Origin: Acidimicrobiales bacterium MED-G01
GTDB taxonomy: Bacteria; Actinomycetota; Acidimicrobiia; Acidimicrobiales; Poriferisodalaceae
Assembly (NCBI GenBank): GCA_002457435.1
Contig: NTLA01000007.1
Span: forward strand, 36,821-100,820
Length of the DNA: 64,000 nt
Reading direction: 5' to 3'
The notes below the pieces were generated by a model. That model had not been told where the DNA came from and searched no databases. It was given only the letters and a program-made list of their open reading frames with translations. Below, piece by piece: positions 25,945-34,348 of this stretch (its first letter is position 1; every line of letters starts with the position of its first letter). The position numbers and the translations under genes were made by a program.

Positions 25945-28221
25945 ATGGATCTACGCGGCACTTCAGTAAGACGACGTGAAGACGCGCCACTCCTCAGGGG
26001 GGAAGGAACGTTCGTTGGTGATATCGAGTTCGATAATCCGGCCTATGTGCATTACCTGACTTCGACGATCGCCCACGCAAAGGTGCTTTCAATAGAGACT
26101 TCGGCGGCACTGTCGATGCCTGGCGTCATTGACATAGTCACCAATGCCGATCTTGATATCGGTCCCTATCCATCGGCAAACCCACTTTTTGATGAGGCGA
26201 TGGTTCGACCATTGTTAGCTGACGATCGAGTTAGGTTCGTTGGAGAACCAGTCGTAGCCATAGTTGCAGAATCTCCGTCCATCGCCACAGACGCCGCAGA
26301 ACTCATTGAAATCGATTATCAACCTCTGGATGTTGTGGTAGATGTCGAGGCCGCCCTGGATTCCCAAGTGTTGTTGTTTGACGAGGCGGCTGAAGGCAAC
26401 GTGGTATGTCGCATGGAAGCTGAGGGGTTGGAGGCGGATTTTGCTTCTTGTGAAGTCGTAACCGAGGTACGAACGGTCAATAATCGTCTCGCTCCAGCAC
26501 CCATCGAGACCCGCGTTGCAGCAGCGGAGTGGCGCAACGATGGTCGTCTCCACTGTTTCAACGCCGGTCAAGGGCCTCACCCGGTGCGCGCAGCGATTGC
26601 ATCCATTCTGGGACTCGACAAAGAACAAGTGCGAGTAGTTTCTCGCGATGTCGGAGGCAGTTTTGGTGCTAAGGCACGCCCGTCCCCCGAAGAGGCAATT
26701 TTGGGTTGGATTTCGAAACGAGTGGATCGCCCTGTTGTTTGGGTTCCAAGTCGCAGCGACGACATGGTCGGGCTCGGCCACGGCAGAGGACAAATACAGT
26801 ACTGCCGCATTGGGGGAACCGCTGCCGGAGATATCACCGCTTACCATCTTCACGTAGTGCAAGAAGCAGGGGCCTATCCCGCAGGTGGCGCTGGGTTACC
26901 AGCTAATGCCCGAGCGATGTTGACTGGTTGTTACGACATACCAAGCGTCGGTTTTAGTTCCGTATCAGTAGTGACCAACACCACTCCAACTGGCGCTTAT
27001 CGGGGTGCCGGTCGACCGGAGGCCGCGGCAGCGATTGAGAGAGCGGTCGACGCATTCGCTGCGGAAATCGGTATGGACTCAACAGAAGTCCGTCGACGCA
27101 ACTTTCTAAGTCCTCAGAGTTTTCCTTTAACGACGAAAACTGGGTCGGCCTATGACAGCGGTGAATACGAAGCAAGCCTCGATGCTGCTCTTGCCGCCAG
27201 TGACTATGAGGCTCTCAGAACCGAACAAGCACGTCGTCGGTTGAATAAGGAGACATGCCTCTTGGGTATCGGAGTGGCAAGTTATGTGGAACGCACAGCC
27301 GGTGCGGGCCGCTCAGAGTACGGAGGAGTGGAACTGCTCAGCGGCGGCAAACTCCTTGCGAGGACGGGGTCCTCTCCGTATGGCCAAGGACACCACACAG
27401 CCTGGGCGATGCTCATTGCCGATGCGACTGGAGTCGCAATGGACGACATTGAAGTAGTGCACGGTGATACCGACGAAATCCCTCAGGGAGGCATCACTGG
27501 CGGTTCACGTTCAGTGCAGTTAGCCGGCGCCGCTATATGGGAATCATCAGCATTGCTGGTTGACCAGGCAAAAAAAATTGCAGCAGATTTGTTAGAAGCA
27601 TCGGAAGAAGACTTGTCTCTGAACACCGATAGCGGTCTCTTTCACGTAGTTGGGACACCGTCTATTGGGGTTTCCTGGCCAGATATAGCCAAGTTCGCCG
27701 AAACCCAGACCGATGGTCCCCGTCTTTTGCATGCCGAAGAGGTCTTCGACTCCGAAGGTCCTACTTTCCCATTCGGCACGCACGTCGCTCTGATAGAGCT
27801 CGATGTCGAAACTGGTGCTATCGAACTGAAAAGGTTGATCGCGTGTGACGATGCCGGTGTGATCTTGAATCCGTTGCTTGCTGACGGCCAAGTTCATGGG
27901 GGCCTGGCACAAGGCGCGGCTCAGGCACTGGTTGAAGAATTTCGGTACGACGAATACGGAAATCCTCTTACTAGCAACTTTGCCGACTACCCGGTTATTT
28001 CAGCAACAGAGTTACCGATGTTTGAGCGGGTTGTTCTCGAAACTCCAACTCACATCAATCCCCTCGGAGCGAAGGGAATCGGTGAATCTGGAACGGTAGG
28101 AGCAACTCCAGCAATTCAAAACGCAGTGATCGACGCATTGAGCCATTTAGGAATCCGACATTTGGATATGCCGCTCACTCCAGAGAAGGTTTGGCGTGAG
28201 ATTGAAGCTTTTACGGCGTGA
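25945..28221 (+). CDS. Xanthine dehydrogenase/aldehyde oxidase family molybdopterin-binding large subunit (CoxL form II-like)
   Basis: 758 aa; GTSVRRREDAPLLRGEGTFVGDI, GGSFGAK, form II-type AYRGAGRPEA, KGIGESGTVGATPAIQNAV. Confidence 0.88.
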   Translation: MDLRGTSVRRREDAPLLRGEGTFVGDIEFDNPAYVHYLTSTIAHAKVLSIETSAALSMPGVIDIVTNADLDIGPYPSANPLFDEAMVRPLLADDRVRFVGEPVVAIVAESPSIATDAAELIEIDYQPLDVVVDVEAALDSQVLLFDEAAEGNVVCRMEAEGLEADFASCEVVTEVRTVNNRLAPAPIETRVAAAEWRNDGRLHCFNAGQGPHPVRAAIASILGLDKEQVRVVSRDVGGSFGAKARPSPEEAILGWISKRVDRPVVWVPSRSDDMVGLGHGRGQIQYCRIGGTAAGDITAYHLHVVQEAGAYPAGGAGLPANARAMLTGCYDIPSVGFSSVSVVTNTTPTGAYRGAGRPEAAAAIERAVDAFAAEIGMDSTEVRRRNFLSPQSFPLTTKTGSAYDSGEYEASLDAALAASDYEALRTEQARRRLNKETCLLGIGVASYVERTAGAGRSEYGGVELLSGGKLLARTGSSPYGQGHHTAWAMLIADATGVAMDDIEVVHGDTDEIPQGGITGGSRSVQLAGAAIWESSALLVDQAKKIAADLLEASEEDLSLNTDSGLFHVVGTPSIGVSWPDIAKFAETQTDGPRLLHAEEVFDSEGPTFPFGTHVALIELDVETGAIELKRLIACDDAGVILNPLLADGQVHGGLAQGAAQALVEEFRYDEYGNPLTSNFADYPVISATELPMFERVVLETPTHINPLGAKGIGESGTVGATPAIQNAVIDALSHLGIRHLDMPLTPEKVWREIEAFTA

Positions 28222-28956
28222 TCACCACTGAGCTTTCGGGTCAATCCGAATTACCGCTGTCATTTCGTCGTGGAGCGAGTCGAAATCTTTTGATCGAATC
28301 CCGGATCGGCCGAAAGCTGCTGGTTGGACGTTCAGGTCAACGGGAATCTCGAATTCATCAAACAAGCCCGAAACTTGCTTCACCCATTGTTGCTCTTGGT
28401 CGGCCATTGAAATGGTCAGCACCCCTTGGTCTACCAGCCCATGACCGGGGTCAGCGAAGTATTCCCTCCCGTAGGGTGCGAGTTCTAGGATCACCGGTTC
28501 TAGGCGTCGGCGGCCGTCCTCGTTGGAAAGCAATCGACGTATCAGCGACAAACCATGTTGTAGGTGAAAATGTTCTTCAGCAAGGGCTCGTTGAGCAGTA
28601 TGAGCCAGTTCTTTCCAGCTTGAATCGGTGAGCGCTGACCAGCGGATCTGTTCGCCTATATCGTGAAGTACGTGGCGAACTAACGCCCAGGACCAGTCGT
28701 GGCAGAGGAACTCGGCTATGTGGGCCGACCGGTATTGTGAAGGGGTTCTGCCATATGCCAGATGGTCTATGTCATCTGAGAGCAGCGAATAAAGGGCTCG
28801 TGCATGACCAAGTTCATCTTGAGCAATCGAAGTGAATGCTAGATCCTCTTCTAGAAAAGGTCCGACGGCGATCCACCACGCGTGATTTTGTCCGACGCAT
28901 AGTTCATCATCGGCGAAAGCAAGAACAAGTTCGCGAGCCTCTTCTGTTGGGACCAT
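28222..28956 (-). CDS. paaC: 1,2-phenylacetyl-CoA epoxidase subunit PaaC
   Basis: Ferritin-like: AFTSIAQDELGHARALYSLL; ALAEEHFHLQHG; paa context. Confidence 0.85.
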   Translation of the reverse strand: MVPTEEARELVLAFADDELCVGQNHAWWIAVGPFLEEDLAFTSIAQDELGHARALYSLLSDDIDHLAYGRTPSQYRSAHIAEFLCHDWSWALVRHVLHDIGEQIRWSALTDSSWKELAHTAQRALAEEHFHLQHGLSLIRRLLSNEDGRRRLEPVILELAPYGREYFADPGHGLVDQGVLTISMADQEQQWVKQVSGLFDEFEIPVDLNVQPAAFGRSGIRSKDFDSLHDEMTAVIRIDPKAQW

Positions 28957-28960
28957 CTGC

Positions 28961-29233
28961 TTAACTTTCGCCCCTTGGAGCGGCGCGACGAAGCTCAGCT
29001 AGCAACTGACCGTCATTGTGCTTGTGTTTTCGGTCAGCCATCTTAAGTTCCGTTTCATCAGCGACGAGGATGTCGCTACGGGGGACAACCCACATTTGAT
29101 CCCCTTCGCTGCGACGGCCGTAGGCTTCGCGCGCGTATGTCAGTGCAAGTTCGTCATCGGGCGCGTCGACTGAGCCTGCGTGACTGAATGGATCTTTGCC
29201 TTCCTTTTTTAGAAATACTTCGTACGTTTTCAT
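28961..29233 (-). CDS. paaB: 1,2-phenylacetyl-CoA epoxidase subunit PaaB
   Basis: 90 aa; YEVFLKKEGKDPFSHAGSVDAPDDELALTYAREAYGRRSEGDQMWVVPRSDI. Confidence 0.88.
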   Translation of the reverse strand: MKTYEVFLKKEGKDPFSHAGSVDAPDDELALTYAREAYGRRSEGDQMWVVPRSDILVADETELKMADRKHKHNDGQLLAELRRAAPRGES

Positions 29234-29823
29234 GTCAGGTCGACCTTTGATACAGAGGCGAGTCCACCCGTAAGCAGCTGATGAATCTCATCACCCAGTG
29301 TCTCGGTGTCCAAGGTCCCCTCTGAGTTGAACCATCTTGTTGTGCCGTTCAGGAGCGAGAGAATTAGGTTGGCTGTCAACGGGACGTCTAGGTCGGATCG
29401 AAATTCGTGACCAAGGCGGCCCGTTTCAATGACCTCACGAAACGTCTCCTGGTATCGGTCAAACATCGCGACTGCCTCTTCTCGTTCGAATTCAGGAAGG
29501 AATCGAATCTCATTGAGGAATGTTCGGGCTTGATGAGGGTCTTCCACAAGGATGCGGAGGTGCCCTTGGACAAGTCTGGACAATTTTTGTTTGGCTGTCC
29601 CCGACATGGCGTTCACCTCATCGGCAAGTGTTTGGAAGCGCGATGCCGCTTCTCGCACCACGTCGACCAATAGTTCATCTTTGGAAACCACATGGCTGTA
29701 GAGGGAGGAGCCACGAATGCCAAGCTCCTTGCCTAGGTCTCGCATTGACGTCCCGTGGAAGCCTTGATCCGCGAATAGCACCCGTGCCGCGGCGACGACG
29801 TCGGCCCTGCTTCGCCGCGTCAC
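29230..29823 (-). CDS. TetR family regulator (probable PaaR-type)
   Basis: GTG start at 29823 overlaps the paaD stop (GTGA); VVAAARVLFADQGFHGTSMRDLGKELGIRGSSLYSHVVSKDELL; embedded in the paa operon. Confidence 0.85.
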   Translation of the reverse strand: MTRRSRADVVAAARVLFADQGFHGTSMRDLGKELGIRGSSLYSHVVSKDELLVDVVREAASRFQTLADEVNAMSGTAKQKLSRLVQGHLRILVEDPHQARTFLNEIRFLPEFEREEAVAMFDRYQETFREVIETGRLGHEFRSDLDVPLTANLILSLLNGTTRWFNSEGTLDTETLGDEIHQLLTGGLASVSKVDLT

Positions 29824-30299
29824 GAGTTCTGTGCTTTTCTGGAACGCACGACTTCTATTGGGTTGCGGCAGTTCGGGCACCAGTGCACAGACCTGCACGC
29901 CGTTGGGCCGACGTCACTCCGTTTTTCCAATGAGGTGTGCCCACACAGTGGGCATTCTGTGTTTCCAGTTCGGGGGGTTATAGCGATGGTGTACTCATTT
30001 GCCAAGATTTGTTGAGCATCATCACTTATACGATCAGGTGTCCATGCGGGCGAATGACAAAATCTGACGGTTACTTCGTGCCCGACAGCTCGAGCCGCTG
30101 CCAACACGTCTTGCTCAATTGTGTCCAAAGCAGGACACCCAAGAATCGTGGGGACAAGATCAACTCGGATGGACGAGGAGTCAACAACGACATCTTCAAG
30201 AATTCCTAGCTGTTGGATGTTGAGATCTGGGTACTCCGGGTCTTTTACTGAAGCGACGGCGGCACGCACCGCGTTGAGCGCTGATTGTGTGATCGTCAT
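29820..30299 (-). CDS. paaD: Phenylacetate degradation protein PaaD (Fe-S assembly, DUF59-type)
   Basis: VKDPEYPDLNIQQLGILEDV; LGCPALDTIEQDV; C-terminal CPLCG...CPNC Zn ribbon. Confidence 0.88.
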   Translation of the reverse strand: MTITQSALNAVRAAVASVKDPEYPDLNIQQLGILEDVVVDSSSIRVDLVPTILGCPALDTIEQDVLAAARAVGHEVTVRFCHSPAWTPDRISDDAQQILANEYTIAITPRTGNTECPLCGHTSLEKRSDVGPTACRSVHWCPNCRNPIEVVRSRKAQNS

Positions 30300-31216
30300 A
30301 AATGTGCCTCTGCTGTGGCATCAAGTGCCGTTCGTACCCAATCAGCGTTCTCCCATGCACTTCGGGCATCAGCAATTCGCCGTGCACTGTCAGGGCCCCC
30401 ATTTTGCATTGTTTTTTTGAGAGGTTCCCAGTCGATCTCACTGATTTTCCACTTGCCGTCAACAGGGTCTTTCTTCAGACCAGGGTCTGGGATGGTGAAG
30501 CCTCCGTTTAATAGTTGGGGTACGAACTTTTGGACATAGCGGTCTCTTAAGTCTTCGTTTCGTTCTGATTTGATGTGCCATCTCAGCAATTCATCATCTG
30601 GCCGGGAGTCAGGGCCGAACAGTTGCACTGATGGCAACCACCAACGGTTGATCGATTCCTGCATCATTTCGTGTTGAGTGTTTGTTCCATGTGCCATCAA
30701 CAGCATCATTTCTTCACCGTTGCGCATATGGAATCCTTCTTCTGTGATCACCCGGCGGAGGATTCTCTTGTACGGGCCGTATGAACAGTTTTTGAAAATA
30801 GCTTGTTGGCTCGCGAGGGCAGCCGCATCAACTAGATAAGCCACCGCTATTTGGTCAGCCCAACTATGCACGCGATAGTGAAAGACATTGTGAAAGTGGG
30901 TACGTCCTTCGAGTAGATCCACCATCATTTCTTCGCGGGTCTTCACCTCGAGATCAGCTGCAACCATATAGAGGAGATGGGCGTGACCTATTTCGTCTTG
31001 GCTTTTGGCGAGAGCTGTCAATTTTCGATGCATCCCCGGGGCTCTGGGGATCCAGTCTCTTTCGGTGAGTCCACCCATATATTCACTATTCGCGTGGAGT
31101 TCAATGAACCGAAACACGGCGTTTCGATAGCGTTCCGGGATGTCGTCGTTGGGCTCGACGATGCCTCCGGCGTCTAGAAATTGTTCGAATTCGTCCATGT
31201 CGTGCCATGTCCGCAT
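30296..31216 (-). CDS. paaA: 1,2-phenylacetyl-CoA epoxidase catalytic subunit PaaA
   Basis: KSQDEIGHAHLLYMVAADL; ITEEGFHMRNGEEMM; ATG at 31216 (MRTWHDMDEF) preferred over the track start. Confidence 0.9.
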   Translation of the reverse strand: MRTWHDMDEFEQFLDAGGIVEPNDDIPERYRNAVFRFIELHANSEYMGGLTERDWIPRAPGMHRKLTALAKSQDEIGHAHLLYMVAADLEVKTREEMMVDLLEGRTHFHNVFHYRVHSWADQIAVAYLVDAAALASQQAIFKNCSYGPYKRILRRVITEEGFHMRNGEEMMLLMAHGTNTQHEMMQESINRWWLPSVQLFGPDSRPDDELLRWHIKSERNEDLRDRYVQKFVPQLLNGGFTIPDPGLKKDPVDGKWKISEIDWEPLKKTMQNGGPDSARRIADARSAWENADWVRTALDATAEAHL

Positions 31217-31232
31217 ACCCGAAGTATACACA

Positions 31233-31246
31233 CGAACGTTCGTTAG
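31233..31246. promoter_or_regulatory. Candidate PaaR/TetR operator upstream of paaA
   Basis: CGAACGTTCGTTAG fits the pseudopalindrome CNAACGNNCGTTNG recalled for Thermus PaaR; contains the perfect palindrome ACGAACGTTCGT (31232-31243); 16 nt upstream of the paaA ATG. Confidence 0.6.
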
Positions 31247-32139
31247 CTTTCGTTGAGTTCTTCCTTCGTTACCCGACCTGTGGAAAGGGCCCATTGTCTT
31301 ATCAACTGGGCGTGACCCCAAGTGCTGTCCTTGTAGTCGCGGATATCGTTCGGCATTTTCGTCAAGGAACTCACGAGTTGGGTCAATTTTTCTGGATGGT
31401 CTGCAACTGAAGCAATATTTTGCCTGAGAATTCTGATGGTGAAGATGATCACGTCACTTTGAGGCAGTCGTCGAAGCGTCTGATATTCGACACGTAGCCA
31501 TACCCGATCAGCGACATTTTTTATGGTGATGTCATCTCGCATGGGATGGTGGCGCCGTTGAGGAGCCAGTCTCAGGCTTGGATCGTCGGTGAGGGTGCGG
31601 TTGGCCCTCCACACTGGTGCTTCCGGTCGCAGCCGGTCAAAGAAAGTGCCCATTGGTTGAGATAAGTCGGTGTCGTACCGGGGTACCGGTTCGTGGATTA
31701 CATCGAGGGTTTTTCCGTACTTTGAGGGTACGTCCCATTGGGTTGGTATAGCGACGGCACACGCGGTCATCGTCCAACCTTCGGGCCGTCTTTCTAAAAG
31801 GCAGAGGTCTTCCTGGACGACGCGCCGGATGGCTTCTATGGGTGCCCTACCTTGCTGGTCGTCAATTTCGAGTGTTTTGAGATCATCAATTTGCCGAAGG
31901 TGTTGAAGGACTTCAATGGACAGTTCGTCACAGCCTTCGAGTGCGCTGGGTTCGCAGTAGATGATTTTGTCTCGGTGGGCGTCGATAAGTCGTCCGATCT
32001 CTTCTAGATCGGTGTCACGTTCTTGATCGACGAGGAGCCACCGTTCAAGGCTGAGTGGCTTGACACCCATTCGCCATTTGAACGGGTGCGGGTCAGGTGA
32101 GATCAGGTCAGCCGCGGATATCGAGGCGTGTTTCAACAT
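31243..32139 (-). CDS. DUF3445 / heme-dependent oxidative N-demethylase alpha-subunit-like protein
   Basis: 298 aa; FKWRMGVKPLSLERWLLVD...VQEDLCLLER...GWTMTACAVAIPTQWDVPSKYGKTLDVIHEPVP. Confidence 0.7.
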   Translation of the reverse strand: MLKHASISAADLISPDPHPFKWRMGVKPLSLERWLLVDQERDTDLEEIGRLIDAHRDKIIYCEPSALEGCDELSIEVLQHLRQIDDLKTLEIDDQQGRAPIEAIRRVVQEDLCLLERRPEGWTMTACAVAIPTQWDVPSKYGKTLDVIHEPVPRYDTDLSQPMGTFFDRLRPEAPVWRANRTLTDDPSLRLAPQRRHHPMRDDITIKNVADRVWLRVEYQTLRRLPQSDVIIFTIRILRQNIASVADHPEKLTQLVSSLTKMPNDIRDYKDSTWGHAQLIRQWALSTGRVTKEELNES

Positions 32140-32873
32140 TCACCCGAAATGCTTAGCTGGGTGGCTCGCTTAAGGATCCGGAACACAGGGTCTTTGGTTG
32201 CTTCTAGCGCTTGCCATATTTCTTTTTCTTCTACGACGTCGTCTGTCATGCCTGCGGCGAGGTTCGATACGACAGCAATCGAGGCATATCGCAGACCTGC
32301 TTCTCGGGCTAGTGCAACCTCTGGGTACCCGGTCATTCCAACCACGTGGGCTCCGAGCTGGGTAAACATGCGAATTTCTGCTGGCGTTTCAAACCTTGGC
32401 CCGTTGGTGCAGACATACGTCGCCGTATTGCTAACTGCTTGGCCTTCAAGCTCGGCGGCGCGTATGAGGATCGTTCGGAGCTCAGGGTCGTAAATTGAGG
32501 TCATATCTGTGTGCGTTACTTCGCCGGGCCGATCAAAGAAGGTGCACTGTCGACCTTGTGTGAATTCGATGAGGTCGTCAAGGATGAAGAGTGACCCTGT
32601 ACCGCGTTCGGGAACCATCGATCCGACCACGTTGACAGCGAACACCGATCCAGCGCCGAGGTCAGCGAGTGCTCTGATATTTGCTCGATAGTTGATCGCG
32701 GCGGGAGGTATTGAGTGATCGCCTCCGTGTCGGGCTACGAAGGCGACGGCGACGTTGTCCCAGATTCCTGTTGAGACGGTGGCCTGTCCATATTCGTTGG
32801 TGAAGACTTCATCTTTTCGTTGGAGTAAGCCTGGAAGTTCGTAGTAACCGCTGCCGGCAATGATCCCGATCAT
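32133..32873 (-). CDS. mtnP: MTAP-family purine nucleoside phosphorylase (MTA or methylthioinosine phosphorylase)
   Basis: GIIAGSGYYELPGL; FVARHGGDHSIPPAAINYRANI; NGPRFETPAEIRMF; VGMTGYPEVALAREAGLRYASIAVVSNLAAGM. Confidence 0.88.
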   Translation of the reverse strand: MIGIIAGSGYYELPGLLQRKDEVFTNEYGQATVSTGIWDNVAVAFVARHGGDHSIPPAAINYRANIRALADLGAGSVFAVNVVGSMVPERGTGSLFILDDLIEFTQGRQCTFFDRPGEVTHTDMTSIYDPELRTILIRAAELEGQAVSNTATYVCTNGPRFETPAEIRMFTQLGAHVVGMTGYPEVALAREAGLRYASIAVVSNLAAGMTDDVVEEKEIWQALEATKDPVFRILKRATQLSISGEC

Positions 32874-32938
32874 GTGGCCATCGTTGCACGCGCGTTGGTC
32901 CTCATGGGTGAACTTAATGTGTGATGTCGCGGCCGGGG

Positions 32939-34270
32939 CTAGGTGCCCGAGTCTTTAGCGAGCCGTTGGCCGCGGCTTTGGACTTGCTGTAGCGCTTGTC
33001 CAAGGTCGAAATTTGTGAGCTGCCGGTGAGCCACAACTTGTTTGCCTCCGACCCATACATCGGTTACATGTCGACCACTGCCAGCCCAGGCGACATGGGC
33101 GATCAGTTCATCATTGTTGGTAACGGGGACAAACGTGGGGTCGTCGAGGTCGAGCCGGATGAAGTCGGCTTTTGATCCGATCTCAAGCGTTCCGGTGTCA
33201 TCGTTGCCTATCGCTCGGGATCCTTCGACCGTGGCCATTGTCAAAGCATCTTGTGGGGTCATCGATGACGCATCCAATGTCGTTACACGGGCAAGTAGGG
33301 GAGCAAATTTTATTTCTTGCCAAAGGTCCAGGTCATCGTTTGATGCAGGTCCGTCGGTGGCTAAGCCAACATCGATTCCTTTTGCACGCATTGCCTGAAT
33401 CGGCGCTGTTCCCGATGCAAGCTTCATGTTGCTGACCGGGCAATGTGCTACCCGGACATCTTTTTGTGCGTAGGTTTCGATGTCGGAGTCATTTAGCCAG
33501 ACACTGTGAGCTGCCAGCACCCGGCCGTCCAAGACTCCATGATTGGCTAATAGTTGAACGGTTGATTCGCCTGCATTTTGGGCTTCTAGTTCAGCGCCTT
33601 CGGTTTTGGTTTCGCAAACATGAATGTGAAGAAGGGCTTTGAGGTCACGCGCTGCCTCGGCGATTTCAGAACATAGTTCTAATGGGAGGTCGTAGGCGGA
33701 GTGTGGTCCGAAGCCGGTGGTGATTAGAGAGTTAGGGTCATGGTATTGGGAGTGAAATTCTGCGATGTCGGTTATTCGGTTCTGGGCAGCGCCAAAGCTT
33801 TCTCCGTGAAGTGTGGAGATGATTCCGGGGGTCATCACTAAACGGATGCCAACTTCATTTGCAGCTTCGACGAGTGCTTCTTCGAATAGATACATTTCGC
33901 AGGTACTGGTTACTCCCGCTAGGAGCATTTCGGCAGCTCCGAGTCTCATACCCCATAGCGCGTCTTCGGGTGTCATCTGGCCTTCGCGAGGCCACATGAC
34001 TTTGGTCAACCAGTCCATCAGAGGGAGTCCGTCGCCTGCGCCGCGCACCAAGGTCATCGGGGTGTGGGCATGACTGTTGACCAGCCCGGGCATCACCAGA
34101 CCCCCTAGCTTTGTCGTAGGTCCGGGATGGTGCGGTGCGTCGCTCTCTTTGCCTATCCATGAGATCCGGCCGTTTGTCACATCTATCGCGACATCAGCGA
34201 GAAACGAAAAGTCACGATCGCAGGTGATCGCGTAGTCAGCGAGGTAACGGCTTGTGGTCACGCAACACAT
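32939..34270 (-). CDS. Amidohydrolase, MTA/SAH deaminase family
   Basis: GLVNSHAHTPMTLVRGAGDGLPLMDWL; HVCETKTE; LAAHSVWL; VAHCPVSNMKLASG; GLATDGPASNDDLDLWQEIK. Confidence 0.88.
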   Translation of the reverse strand: MCCVTTSRYLADYAITCDRDFSFLADVAIDVTNGRISWIGKESDAPHHPGPTTKLGGLVMPGLVNSHAHTPMTLVRGAGDGLPLMDWLTKVMWPREGQMTPEDALWGMRLGAAEMLLAGVTSTCEMYLFEEALVEAANEVGIRLVMTPGIISTLHGESFGAAQNRITDIAEFHSQYHDPNSLITTGFGPHSAYDLPLELCSEIAEAARDLKALLHIHVCETKTEGAELEAQNAGESTVQLLANHGVLDGRVLAAHSVWLNDSDIETYAQKDVRVAHCPVSNMKLASGTAPIQAMRAKGIDVGLATDGPASNDDLDLWQEIKFAPLLARVTTLDASSMTPQDALTMATVEGSRAIGNDDTGTLEIGSKADFIRLDLDDPTFVPVTNNDELIAHVAWAGSGRHVTDVWVGGKQVVAHRQLTNFDLGQALQQVQSRGQRLAKDSGT

Positions 34271-34348
34271 CCTGACATGAACTCTTGATTTGAGTATGAC
34301 CGGTTAGTTGGTGCTTCTGTCGTTCGAGAGTGACAAACTTCGTGATGT

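Noticed and set aside
26215-26862. 215-aa minus-strand ORF inside the molybdenum hydroxylase gene
   Set aside because: No family resemblance, low-complexity antisense composition, fully inside a strongly supported CDS on the other strand.
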